Counted from the first letter of the stretch, positions 25,601 to 37,551 are shown. The stretch: DNA of 64,000 nt from Auanema rhodensis (GCA_964057225.1 OZ059898.1:4154001-4218000); one strand, 5' to 3'. Notes: generated by a model from the letters alone, not told the origin. Numbers and translations are program-made.

Positions 25601-27733
25601 AAACATAACATTGCAGATAATCGTTTATATAATCAGCTATGAAACTTAATTTTATTAAATTAATAAGTGGAGTTATCTGAATAGTTAAATAGTTTATCTA
25701 ATACTTTATAAAACTAATAAGTTGTTTATAAAAATAATAAATGTAAAAGATTATAAGTTGGATGCTGTTATAGATGTATATCACTATTGACAAGTTATGG
25801 CCACATAAATTGTCTCCTGTAATATCGGATGGCCTTTTTGACACCTAATCGTCAACAAAACGGTTTGTTATCATTTGTTATTTTGTATAATAGTATTTAT
25901 CTGATTAATTAGATATTTTTCTGAAGATAAATCAAAAATACTTATTTTTACCCTAAGTTTAAAAGAACTTTAATGAGATAGAGAATAATTCTTAGCTTTG
26001 ATTTGGATAATTATATTCTTCAAAGCCTAAAATTCATTTTTAAAATTAGTGTTTTAACTACATAATATAAATATAAATATATATAGGTGTTTATATATAT
26101 TTCTTTGAACATAGAATGTGAATTTTCTTCGAATGATGGCCCGGTCTTCTAGGGTTTTGCGTCGGTGAGGATTACGGTAACATCGACTTAAGACATGTGT
26201 TTCAGCTATTTATGGTTACATGAAGTATAATAATAATCGATTTAAAAGTTGGTTCCAGAATATATTTTTAAAGATAAATTCTTTTATAAAATATTTTCTT
26301 TTCTTTGATGTCTTTACAATCATAGAAAATTATAAGAAAAAGTAAAGAAAAGAAAGAAAAATTGAACAGTATCTGTTCATATTTGTCTATTACAGATAAA
26401 ATATTATAAATGAATCATTAAAAGTATAATATGATAATTTGTAAAAAATAACTATTGGTGAACGAAATGCTTACTAGAGCTGGTTGTGTCTGCCTGTTTA
26501 GCTGGCGATCGCCAGCTGTGTTCAGCTCCGCCCTGTGAGACTTCTCTTTCCAATAAACTTTCCCGAATTTCATCTAACGAAAATAAGGAAAATATGTAGA
26601 AAACGATGATAAAAAGATCTTTTACAAGATAATAGCTTGAAATACAAGAAACATATCCTTTTTAAATGTTGTGCTTCACATGCTTAAAGTTTTATAACTT
26701 ATAATTGTTTTTATAAATAACCAAAAAAGTTTAAGCTCTTTGTAAACAAAAGTATATGAAAAACTGATTCTGTCTAAGAAAATTTTAGTTTGATAAAGAA
26801 TATAGGATTAGGAAGTACACAATGTATATACTGTATATTCTAAACATTCGTATATTATTCAAATAAGCTACCGTATTGAAGAATTAAAATGGAAATAGAA
26901 TAGACGTCATCTGGTCGATGAAAGCGGTCAGTATACGTAGTTGACGACATGGAAGGAAGACAGGAGAAGAGGATAGAAGACCCTTTATTAATGACTACAA
27001 TCGATCAGATGAGACAGAATGATTTTGCTAATGATTTTGGATAGAGAATGTTAATGAAAAATTAAAAAAATCTTCAGATTTTGGGAAATTGTTGTGAATT
27101 AAAAACCTTTATTTAAAAAAAATATTGATTTTGTGAAATCCGGATACTTCATACTATTCATTTTAAGAACTTTTTTAATGTTTATTTTTAAGAAAAAGTA
27201 GATATTATGTATAAATATGTAGGTAGATAGATAAGTACGTGTGTGATGTAAGTGGTGTTTCAAACTTTTTGTAAAAGATACGGTAATGATTGATGAATGA
27301 AATGAAAATTATTTTTATATTAAGATATGGATGTTGCATCTGTATGAGAAATCAACTTCTGAACAAAAGAAAAATCTTGTAATATCTAAAAAGGCGAATT
27401 GATATGATGAAATGAAGAAGTATAATTCATAAGTACAGATATCAATAAAGTTTAGTTTAATATTATATTATAATAATAGTTACTGTTTATGAATTAGAAT
27501 TAATAATATATATCAAATAAATTTTAATTTTCTTCTTTTTTTTCAAGCAATTTCACATAAAAAAAAAGGAAAATCAATTAAATTATCTTACTACTAATTT
27601 AATTCTAATAATTTAAAATAAATAGTTTATTAAAATAAAAAATATGAACAAATTTAGTTAGCAGTAATTTTCTTCACGTTATTATTAATGATCAAGCGAT
27701 AGTACCTACAACGTGAGGGTTACTGTAGGTCAT
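16671..27733 (-). CDS. lin-39: LIN-39-type Hox protein (Dfd/Scr class, central Hox)
   Basis: Seven exons join in phase: 27733-27706, 26573-26475, 22631-22444, 21368-21224, 17687-17542, 17496-17446 and 16772-16671. They give 252 aa. The YPWM hexapeptide, which contacts Exd/CEH-20-type cofactors, is at residues 141-144. The homeodomain is at 159-218, with Trp206, Asn209 and the helix [15 protein letters not shown]. Helix 1 reads [20 protein letters not shown]. The His in RRMKHKKEN and the downstream [11 protein letters not shown] and terminal NQF fit nematode LIN-39. The family patterns mid-body fates such as the vulva and neuroblasts. The homeodomain exons are certain. The first two exons (N-terminus MTYSNPHVV... 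and an acidic/basic segment) rest on matching splice phase and open frame. If they are wrong, translation could start at 22611 (MTSSDF), giving 203 aa. Introns of 3.5, 1.1, 3.8 and 0.8 kb are likely regulatory. Confidence 0.93.
17688..21223. other. lin-39: Large lin-39 intron before the homeodomain exon
   Basis: 3.5 kb with no exon recognised. It holds a C13 homopolymer at 18089-18101, an AT-rich low-complexity tract at about 18860-19030, a GA run at 19253-19269, and a short perfect inverted repeat CCGGA-GAACG-TCCGG at about 20231-20245. The part 19880-20290 is less AT-rich and includes several ATTGA/TGATTGA-type words that resemble Hox/Exd sites. This is only a base-composition hint of regulatory DNA. 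Confidence 0.4.
22632..26474. other. lin-39: Large lin-39 intron (contains the GC-rich module)
   Basis: 3.8 kb between coding exons two and three. Besides the island at 23010-23170 it has a GC-richer block at about 23880-24010, then about 650 bp (24150-24690) dominated by purines on the plus strand, then a CT tract at 25170-25260. A further block at about 26135-26200 contains ATGATGGCCCGG. The open frames here are low-complexity translations of the purine or pyrimidine tracts and are not called as genes. Confidence 0.45.
23010..23170. promoter_or_regulatory. lin-39: GC-rich promoter-like module upstream of the main lin-39 exon
   Basis: A GC-rich island in a very AT-rich setting, about 0.4-0.5 kb upstream of the exon ending at 22631. 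It contains a perfect 11-bp inverted repeat, GCCACGCCCAC at 23082-23092 and GTGGGCGTGGC at 23121-23131. The arms are Sp1/KLF-type sites and the spacer carries ATTGGTTG (inverted CCAAT). Nested inside, GCCTG and CAGGC flank the CCAAT box. A second potential hairpin, AGCCC-CCTGAA-GGGCT, lies at about 23023-23038. It could be an internal promoter for a short LIN-39 starting at 22611, or an intronic enhancer. Confidence 0.5.
26500..26517. repeat. lin-39: Perfect 18-bp palindrome inside a lin-39 coding exon
   Basis: AGCTGGCGATCGCCAGCT reads the same on both strands. It lies inside the second coding exon of the proposed lin-39 model and encodes part of SWRSPA. It contains the GCGATCGC core and overlaps the E-box CAGCTG at its right end. 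Confidence 0.85.
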
Positions 27734-28960
27734 GTGTGATTGATGGCTAATACTATCTAATGGCAATTCGTAGAGAAAGGAAACAGGAAAAAATTTGCTT
27801 GAAATGTTCAAATCCGAATAAAATAAAAATTTAAAAATACCTGCAGTAGTGTAATTCAAATAAATTAAGAAGAATATATCATTGATATATAAAAGATTAT
27901 TCAATATTATTTAATACGTTGCAGATATATATATATATATATATAATATACTAAGCAAGAATATATTTTTTTTTTGAATTTATATTCGAAATAACTTTAG
28001 GAATTTTAAAAAAATAATTTAATTAATGTATATAAATACATATATACATTATATTTCTATAAAAGTCGCACAACATATTTGTTCAACAAAAGTTCAATAA
28101 AGTAGCTTTATTATTCAGTACAAATGAAGGAAATATAAGATGTCCTTCGCCGGCCATCAGATGACAACAGAAGACAACACAGTTGATGGACGGATGAATA
28201 CAGGATACATTTGCATTACAAAGAGTTCTGGAAGAGCTTCATCCAGTTAGCTCCTTTTAGTTATTGAAAATTTAAGCAAATCATTCCCTCACAGAGGAGG
28301 CGTCAAGTTGAAAAGTGTTCGATAATGGAAGTTTCACACAGAGAAGACGTCAACTTATTGACTTACAGTTTTCTATTTAAGCCAGTTTACGCCAACAAGA
28401 ATCCCATAGGAAATGGGTTAATAATACATTTTGGTCAGTGCCTAAACTTAGAGTAATGTTTTTAAAAGATCAATTGTTAAGAAACAAGTTTAATATACAT
28501 TTGTCTGTTCTATTTTTAAACTGAATTTAGCTAGATTTATATAAAAATGTTATATAATTAATTATTCACATTAAATATTAAACAATTGGATGAACTTATA
28601 ATTTTTCTAATAAGAGTGTTTATTGTATATCTTAATCTAAGAAATATATAATTTTACATGAAATAATATCAATGTTTTCTTAATTTCTTAAATTTTTTCT
28701 AAATACTTTTTTTCGATTTTGCAAAACCGATTTTGTGGTTTTTAATTATTTTAAAAATTCTTTTTTTGAGCAAAATAAACAAATAGAAAAAATTGTTTTA
28801 TGGTGGTTATGAAAACTGCTTGCTATTGTCAATGGTATTACCATACCACCAGGAATATATATTGTCGTTACAGTAGCCAAATGTACGCAATACGGGTTGG
28901 TTTTAAATTCTTAATTCTTGGAACAGTATCAGCATTTTTAAACTTTTTATTGTATAAGGA
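27734..28960. other. Head-to-head region between lin-39 and ALKBH8
   Basis: This 1.2 kb separates the proposed lin-39 start (minus strand) from the ALKBH8 start (plus strand), so it probably holds both promoters. A GC-richer block at about 28140-28340 contains an imperfect direct repeat: CACAGAGGAGGCGTCAAGTT at about 28290 and CACAGAGAAGACGTCAACTT at about 28337. The rest is AT-rich, with an AT dinucleotide run at 27927-27943. The open frame at 28800-28982 overlaps the ALKBH8 start in a different frame and is rejected. Confidence 0.45.
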
Positions 28961-31342
28961 ATGTGTGAGTTTACGTAATTAATATTATGAATAATTGGTT
29001 TCTGCTCAGACTTTAATGAAAATAAGCAGCGCCCTGTTGGGGAACGATTGGATTTCCGCAAATTACAAAAAAAAATTCATAAAAGTATTGAGCAATTGAA
29101 GAAACATGACCCCGAAGTTGAAATTTCAGCTTCTCCAACTCATGTAAGCATAAAGATATACAAACATTATTGAAATAAAATTTTAGATTCTTCTGGTAAG
29201 TAATAGCAGTGTTCTTTGCGATGTTTCTCCTGAAGAACTTGAAGATATTTTCTCGGAATTTGATTTAAATGCTCAATACGTAGTATATCCTAATAAACGG
29301 CATAGCTTCAAAATCAGTTCATTTAAATTATTTTTTGATTCAGATCATATTCGTTTGTTTCATTTTCTTGTATTGAACTTGCCGTTGAAGCTCGTGAAAA
29401 TTTAAACGGATGGGTGCATCCCAAGCTAAAGAAGTCACATCAACCTTTTGTTATAAGTTTTGTAGCCAATTGTTAATTTATATTTTTATATTTTGAAATA
29501 TAATTTTGTTTTAGTACCGAAAAAACAGAAAGAGGAATGCAATAATGTTCCGAATGATTTGAAAATAATCAACGACTATATTGATGAAGACCTAGAAAAA
29601 GAGATTTCAATTCTTTTATTAAATCATCCGCATAGTAGGTGTTTTTGTTGAAAACTGGATATGCCGGAAGCTATATTATTAAAATTTTAGATTCATCTCT
29701 GAAACATAGGAGAGTTATTCATTTTGAACACAATTTTGATTACGGGACAAATGCTGGCACAACTCCTGCAGAAGAAGCCCCACCTGTTATTAAAAAATTT
29801 GTAAAACGATTAGTTGATGAAGGTATTACTAAAGAATATCCTGACCAGGTATGTATAATGAATGAAAAAAGGAAAATTTGTGTTGTTGTAGATCACTGCT
29901 AACATTTATGAAGCAGGACAAGGAATACCTTCTCACTATGATACACATTCCGCGTTCAATGATCCTATTATTTCACTAAGGTACCGCTGTTGTTTTTTTC
30001 TATTTTTAGTATTTTTTCAGCTTATGTTCCGATGTTGTTATGGATTTCAAAGATGGTGCTAATTCTGCTAGAATATCGCCAGTTCTATTGAAAAGAAGAT
30101 CTTTGTGTTTGATTCAAGGAGAATCCAGATATAGGTGGAAGCATGGGTTTGTTTTATTTTGAATAACTATTTTTTTTTTAAATTTTAGAATAGTTAATCG
30201 TAGTTATGATATTGATCCAACATCAAATAAAATGATGAAACGTCAACTTAGGATGTCTTTGACGTTTCGTAAAATACGGAATGAGCCGTGCCAATGTAAT
30301 TATAAAGAGTTTTGCGACTGGGATCGCAAAGGTTTTCTTACTAACATTCTTCAGTAACTTAAATTTTTTCTTTAGGAGAAATGAGCATTCCAAGTTCCGA
30401 GGGTGCTGCTAAGAAATTAGAAGATAGCTATGTGAGCGATGTGTACGAGAAAATATCTTCGCATTTCGATGAAACCCGTCATTCCAATTGGAGGGCCGTG
30501 AAAAAGTAATTTTTATTGTTTGAGATAATAAGCGTTATTTAGAAAATATTTAGATTCATTGATTCTCTGCCTGATTTTTCGGTTATGTATGATGTAGGTT
30601 GCGGTAATGGAAAATATTTGATTACTAAAGACAAATTGATTAAAGTTGAACGAACATAATATTTAATTTTTAAAATATTATTTTCAGATAGGATGTGACT
30701 ATTGTAACGGATTATGCTCTATAGCGTTTAAAAAGGTAAAAACCTTTTAACGTTATATTTAAAAAACTTCAAACACCCTTAGGACTGTCATGTTTTTCGT
30801 GCTGATGGATTACGTTTACCATTTAAAGAAGGAGCAGATGCTGTAATATCGATTGCAGTTCTTCATCATATGTCATCTTTCGAACGAAGGCAAAGGTTTA
30901 TCAGTGAGATTTTGCGAGTATTGAAGCCAGGAGGACGGGCTTGTGTTACTGTATGGTCCATGGACCAAACAGACTCAGAGTATGCCAAAATGAGGAACAA
31001 CAAAGTTTATTGACGTGCTATTACCAATGAAACTTTTGAGCTTTAGGACGATGATCAGGAGCTTGAAAGTGTTCAAGCGGAACGTCTGAAAATTCACGAT
31101 GGAAAGAATTTTGCCCAACAAGATGTTTTAGTTCCATGGACAATCGATGCTCAAAATGAAACGTTTTTAAGGTTTTTTGCCATTGTTAAATGTAGTTAAA
31201 GTAGAGTGATTTTTCAAGGTTTTACCACGTATTCCGACCTGGTGAAATGGAGGATTTATTGAATTCTGTTGGATGTTGTCAGTTAGAGAGTATTGAGAAA
31301 GAACAAGGCAATTACATAGCTGTATTTCAAAAAACAATGTGA
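28961..31342 (+). CDS. alkb-8: ALKBH8: RRM, AlkB dioxygenase and tRNA methyltransferase fusion
   Basis: Fifteen exons give 579 aa: 28961-28964, 29010-29143, 29187-29299, 29344-29456, 29515-29634, 29691-29848, 29892-29980, 30021-30146, 30189-30331, 30376-30505, 30554-30644, 30688-30735, 30783-31004, 31047-31171 and 31219-31342. Residues about 46-120 are an RNA-recognition motif. Residues about 155-330 are the AlkB Fe(II)/2-oxoglutarate dioxygenase: [17 protein letters not shown] with the HxD pair His229 and Asp231, distal His285 in RWKHG, and RMSLTFRK. The cluster [12 protein letters not shown] matches the cysteine motif after it. Residues about 345-579 are the SAM methyltransferase: [34 protein letters not shown] and FYHVFRPGE. 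The enzyme makes and then hydroxylates 5-methoxycarbonylmethyluridine at the tRNA wobble position. Human ALKBH8 is 664 aa. The first exon carries only ATGT, and the intron at 29300-29343 is GC-AG. Confidence 0.93.
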
Positions 31343-32298
31343 AGTTTGTCTTCTTGTATTCGTTTGAGCCATTTCAATATAGCTTTGTTATATTTCCTGT
31401 TGATTTTTATTTGTTGGGAGATGTTGTTAGCTTAGTATAAACATTTTTTTTTGAAATATTTTATCTGTTTAAAATGTCTTTGGTGTCGTTATTGTTAGTT
31501 TCTGCTGGAGATCAATTGGCTTTTTCATTTTTAAACTTAAATATTATATTATCTCTCTTATATGTCTTTCAATCTTGATCTTAATGTGTTGTATGTGTTT
31601 TTCATATCCCTTGCCAAAGGGATGTTTCTTCATAGATTTAACTAAATGTTTAAATAAGAAAAATTTTTCTTGCATGAAGAAACGGTTGTCGGTGATGTGG
31701 TCGTATGGCTTTGCCTTGAGGCTGGACTGCGGGAAAGAGGGATGATGGATGATATCGGTTGGAAAAAGAATGTCTCTAGACTTTTTCGTTCCCTTAAAAT
31801 ATGTACAAAGTACAAGATGCATAGTTCAGCATGAAACACTTAAAGGATGATCATTGTAAATGTTTATTGTACTGCATGACATCAGGAATTTGTAGCTCAT
31901 TTTGGTTTTTTAAAATAGTTTTTTCTTTTTTTTTCTCATTTAATGTCTTGCTCTCTTTTATGTATTGAAATCTTCAATATGATGGAGTATGATTTGCATT
32001 TAAATAAAAAAAAACGATTGTCTAAAGGAATATCTTATGGGCAATAATTATATTGAGATTCAACTTATATAAAAAGTGTTTGAACAAAGTACCTTAAATT
32101 CGTTTTTTTTCTCTGTGTGCTTTAGGGTATAAACAATAGTTTGCCTTTCTAACTCCACAATTTAAGCTAAAAAAATTTATGAATAAGATGATTTATTGAA
32201 TTTTTTTATAATGGCTGTTATATATTGGGTTTATATGTGAATAGAGTATTGGATGTGTTCTTTTTAAATGCAAAGTTGAAGCAAAAGTATATAAATAA

Positions 32299-32339
<41 letters not shown>

Positions 32340-32495
32340 CTGAAAGTTTAATTCCAAATGTAAAATATGATTGAGTATATGAATTTGGATATTTGGAAAG
32401 TGGCTATTGGTGAATGACTGAAATGCCCTCAAGGATCGACATGCCACTGTGATTGGATTCCTAGAAAGAAATTGCGAAATATCACACAGTATTGT

Positions 32496-32501
<6 letters not shown>

Positions 32502-32565
<64 letters not shown>
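32502..32565. repeat. AT dinucleotide microsatellite
   Basis: An uninterrupted TA/AT run of about 64 bp, the longest with the one at 42331-42390. It produces a false Tyr-Ile open frame on the minus strand. Confidence 0.95.
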
Positions 32566-32569
<4 letters not shown>

Positions 32570-34189
32570 GTATAAAAGAATAATAAACTCATAGAATGAG
32601 AGGTAGTTGTTAAGTTCTTCCTTCTATATTTATTAGAAATTTTGTTTCTATTACTCATATCATATTCTATTTTCAAGAAAATATTGCTCCATTTCAACTT
32701 TACTAGTTGTTCTAAAGAATATGAAAACTGAAAATTTAACAAAAAAAATCATGTTCAACGAATCAGTTGGATGATAATCAACTTGAAGAAATAAAAATGA
32801 AAAGTATTTACATGAATTGACGTTCGAAGAAATGTTTTCCCATAATTCTAATTAATATGTTACCTTTATTATATTTATTATTAGGATGAAATAATCATTT
32901 ATTTGAAATATGATGTGCTAGTTCTCATATACCCATAGAACGTCTTACATTAGTTTTATTCAACTATGAAAATATGAGCAGCAAATGAAAAGAAATATGT
33001 GATGAAATATTTCCTACCCTGAGGCGTCTCATTGAGTTGGAGTTGCCATTCTGAATGATTCAGATGCTCTAGTCATTTTTAGTCTATAGCATATTTTTAT
33101 ACTAGCATTAATAGTTCTCATATAAAAAATGCTCTATTTCACGTTCAAATGAAGAAGAAATAGAAACAGATCTGATAGATCTTACTGATGAAACCAAATG
33201 CTTTTCGAATAAAGTGTGAGTAGTTTTCCCATAGTATTGTGTCTGTTCTTGCTTTCATTTTTAACAAAAAGCTTCAGTATTTTTTCTTATTGCTTCTACA
33301 ACAACTACTACTACTTCTGGTTTCGCTTCTAGTTTTACATCTGGCTCTTGGGCTCTCGTTGCGATATTGGTTTCATTTTTTTCTTACTATTTTCGTTTCC
33401 TTTATGCCCTTTTCCGCATTTTTTTATCTTATTCAATATAATTTTTTAATATCTTCGAGTAAGTTCATAAATACAATTATTTGTATTTAAATGAATTTTT
33501 AATTTTCAATAAAAACTTTCCAAGAAATTTATTTTTGTTCATTGCCGTATTAATATATTTAATGGTATTGCTATAAAAAACTGTAACCGTTACTTCTAAT
33601 GCAGCTCTTTTTTCATTGAAAAACTGAAAGCGGAGCAAGTATTGAAAGATCGACACTGGAATAGAGGAGGAGAGAAAAAAAGGAAAAGATGAAAAGAATG
33701 GACTGATATACTGCCAGTAGGGGAGTCTGCATGCTGGCTAGTTGGATGGCTTGCTTGTCTGTGTTGTCGGCAGTCAGCGGCTCAAACCGAAATAGCAGAA
33801 AGACGGCGCTTGAGAGGTAGAGGAATAGATTAACTGAAAGCTAGCAATGCGAGAAGAAAGAATGAAAGAAAGAAAGAAAGAAAGAAAGAAAGGAGAGGAA
33901 AGGAGGAAGAGAGAAATAGAGAGGGAGATAGTAAGAGAGAGAGAAAGAGAGAGGGGGAAGGATAAGGAAAAGAGAACAAGCCATAGACGGGAAGACAGAG
34001 GGGGATGAGAGACGCTATAGACATAGATGGATATGAAGCCATGAGAGAGATGACAGAAGTATACTGCTAGTAGCTGTGTATGAGAGAAAAAGAAAACGAA
34101 TTGAGGAAAGGCTTATAGACAAAATAGAGACAAGAGGGTGAGTAGGATGACAGAAATAAGAGGAGAGAGCATATATATGGAAGGAGGGT

Positions 34190-34275
34190 TCCGATGAGAG
34201 CTTAAGCTTGTGTGGTTCGTCTTTGCCGTGGGGAGAGTATGGGCGTGGTCTTCAGGCGTGGCCGGAATCGATGTT
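34190..34275. promoter_or_regulatory. GC-richer Sp1/KLF-type island upstream of RIM-BP
   Basis: Contains ATGGGCGTGGTC and CAGGCGTGGCC within 25 bp, both CACGCCC/CACGCCT sites on the minus strand. It lies about 0.9 kb upstream of the RIM-BP start codon between a purine tract and a GT repeat. A promoter or enhancer role is inferred from position and composition only. Confidence 0.35.
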
Positions 34276-34283
34276 CTTCTGGC

Positions 34284-34314
<31 letters not shown>

Positions 34315-35162
34315 ATTTATGTGTATGTATATATGTATGTATGTCTCTTCTTTCCCTTTTTCCTTTAAAAGCCTGAGCTGACCATCGTTGTCATTGCCAT
34401 CGTCATCGTTATCGTTTGCCGAAGGCTATTTATTCGTTGTTCACAGTCAAAAAACGACGATTCTGGATCCGGCATATCTAAATTTTCTTTGCTTTGTGTG
34501 GTCTTAACTGCAGAATAATGTATATATTTTAAAATTTTATTTGCCTTTTTATGAATATCTTATTACTATTTTACGTATTACAAACGTATTCAGTTCTTTT
34601 CGTCATATACACATAACTCGCATTTTTAATAACGAATCATCAATTTTTTAAAATTAGTTGTAATATAAATGGAATATATGTATATATTTAGGCAAAACTT
34701 AATAGGATCTCAATACGTTCAGGGTTGAGGACGTATTCAGAAGCCTCCACTGCTCCATAATATTGCAAGAAACTATTATCTGAAGATAATTATTCAACGT
34801 TCTGCTATATATTCTGTATTCCTTTCCATATAGGTCTTAACTAGTAGTTCAAAATACTAATATTACTAAATTATTTAACTACATTCTAAACTAGGACCAA
34901 TTCTAACAGAACAGCTAATTATCACTGTTGTTTCGACGTCTAGCGTCATACCATATAGAATCCATAATCTACGTGCTGTTTCTACTTCGTCATCAAGTGC
35001 TGATTAGCCAAAGCAGCAGCAGCAGTCATTGACGCTGAAGCTGCTCGTGCTGGAATGGTTATCATCTAGCCGAGCTTTGTCTCTAGCGCCCTTCTTACAG
35101 TTAATTAACATACAGTGCGACTGTGGGAGAGAGTAACAATCATCTCATTCCCGTTGCATCTT

Positions 35163-36750
35163 ATGTCTGCCGTTCAAACAACATCAGCGGCTGCTGGACC
35201 ATTTAGTGGCATTGGTGGGGCAAGCAACAGTTTGCATCAACTGCCTACAACTTCATCTGGACTCTGCGGCGATAATGGGATAGGCATCAATGGAACCCTT
35301 GGAACTATCAATAGCAATAGCGCCAGGTTTCCACTGCCCAACGACCAATTGCTTCTCAGTTTACGTCAACGTCCTCACTGTCGTGTTTTTCGAGCATTAT
35401 TTCAATATCTACCGTTACGTGACTCACCAAACGAAAATCCTCAACTAGAGCTTGCCTTAGCACCCGGCGATGTCATATTGGTTAAAGGAGAAATGGATTC
35501 TGATGGATTCTTCCGTGGAGAGACATTAGACGGTCGGGTTGGCCTAGTGCCATCTAATTACGTTGAAAGGTATGTTACACAGTTTTTTGTTTTTTTAAGC
35601 AACTCCTATTAACTTTCTCGTTCTGTCTTTTGTTTTATCTTCTTATGTTAAGCTTGTTGTCATTGTTTTTTGGTGACACAAGATATAATATTTTTCTGAC
35701 ATTTATCCTATCAATTCGCAGCATTTTACTTTTAGCTCATTTATATCCATATCGATGTTGTTTTTGGTTGCTTGTTTTTTCTTGAGCTCAATTTTTATCC
35801 ATGTATATTGCTTTGTTCTTGCTTTTGGAATTACTTTTAACGTAAAAATCATTTGTTTACATATCAATATATGTGACAGATGTATTTAAGTTTTAATAAC
35901 TTAAAGAACTCAAGTAACGTTAACATCAACTTGATGAAAAGGAAAAAAAATTGAAAAATTAAAGTGAAAAATTTTACAAAAACTAAAGCTTGAAAGATAA
36001 AGTAACGATCAGTGATTTTAGAGAAGAGCATACAGAGAGATATTTAGAGGGGAAAATATATGAGAGGAACAGTGAAATATGTAAGGAAACAAAGAGAAAG
36101 AGAGAAAGAGAGAGATAAAAGCTAATGACCATTACCTTTTACAAACCTATAATGAGGACGCAACCATAGAATAAAAGAATAAAGAGAGATAGTGATGTCA
36201 GAGAAAAAAATGGAGAGGGAGACTCAAGAAAACAGAGGGGGGAATGAGAGGCCTAACAACTAGGCATTCGGGCCACTCACTAATGCATTGTAAATGTCGT
36301 AAGTCAGGCTGAAATATATTTAGAAAATTGCTAATCAAGGAGCTGGAGCACAGCATTTTCTCTATTCTTTTCTTCTCTGCGTTTTCTAACAACTCTCTCA
36401 TCTGATATACTATCTCAACTCATGGGTACTCTTACACATTCCCTTAAAATATAAACTTACTAGAAAGTGAAATTGTTCACTTTAAGCAATTTTCATATTT
36501 TTCGGTATTTTAAATGAAATGAATTTCAATATAATATTTATAAATTTATTTTTTATTTGAAATATTTTTTACATGTTTCTCTATACTTTATATTTTTTAT
36601 TTCAAACTATTCATTCATATATTAGATACTTTAACATTCTTTTTTCTTTTTTCTTTATTTTAAATTCAAATTTGAAAGAAAAAACATATAATATTGTTTA
36701 AATATATGTTTTCTTTTATTAATCATGTTGCTGTAACATATAACATATAT

Positions 36751-36787
<37 letters not shown>

Positions 36788-37504
36788 TGTAGTCCTCATT
36801 CGGGCGAAAACTTAAGTTTAAGCTTACTATTTTTAAAAAAGTTTATGTTTTCAATATTTTATTTTCCTCTTTTAATACAAAGTTTTTATTTCTGATTCAT
36901 CTTCATCAATGTATTTGGGCACCTGTTGATTCCTATTTGTTTAAAATTTTATTGAAAATGTGCCTAATTAGTAAAGATTAAGCCCAAAAAAGGTTTAGTA
37001 TTGAAAACATCTAAGAAACAGAAAATAAAGAAGAAATACTATTCTAAAAAGAAGATTATGATGAGTATAAGTGTTATTTCCAAGCTGTTTTCTATGTTAC
37101 AGCTATTAGTTTTGGAACCCACCAGGAGCAAATTATGCCTGACTAAAGAGAAAGAAAAAGAAAATGAAAAGAAGAAATGAGTGAGAGAAAGAGGAAGAAA
37201 GAGGAGAAGGGTGGGGGCTGCAGGAGAGTGGGTGTACCAAAAAGGAGAGACTGGCTAGCCATGCAAGAACCCAATAGAGAGCACAAACAACTATTGATTT
37301 ACGCAATGATTGGGGTGGCCTAGAAGTGGAAAAATAGAAATGAAACGAAGAGGGGATGGAATGCAAGAGATAAATGGGATCGAAAAGCACTAATTTTCTC
37401 ACCTCGTATCTTCTTACCATCTAGGTTTTTCTTTTTTTTTATATATTTTAATTAATTCTTAATTATTCTTAACATATGGTTTAATTTTTCTTACTCTTTC
37501 TCTT

Positions 37505-37551
<47 letters not shown>

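Larger units (their letters stand above)
31343..35162. other. Intergenic region between ALKBH8 and RIM-BP
   Basis: 3.8 kb. ALKBH8 3' sequence is followed by a less AT-rich block at 31655-31835 that is open on both strands (see findings). AT microsatellites follow at 32302-32338 and 32502-32565. Then come a purine-rich tract at 33650-34180 with GAAA repeats, a GC-richer segment at 34190-34275 with GGGCGTGG and GGCGTGGCC (Sp1/KLF-type), a GT repeat at about 34283-34306, and CAGCAGCAGCAG just before the gene at about 35012-35023. The last part is likely RIM-BP promoter and 5' untranslated sequence. No gene is called. Confidence 0.5.

Noticed and set aside
28800-28982. 60-aa plus-strand open frame just before ALKBH8
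   Set aside because: It overlaps the ALKBH8 start in another frame. Joining it to the next exon gives a stop codon, and its Cys/Tyr-rich translation resembles no family.
32193-32742. Open frames over the AT repeats (Tyr-Ile repeats)
   Set aside because: They are translations of AT dinucleotide runs.
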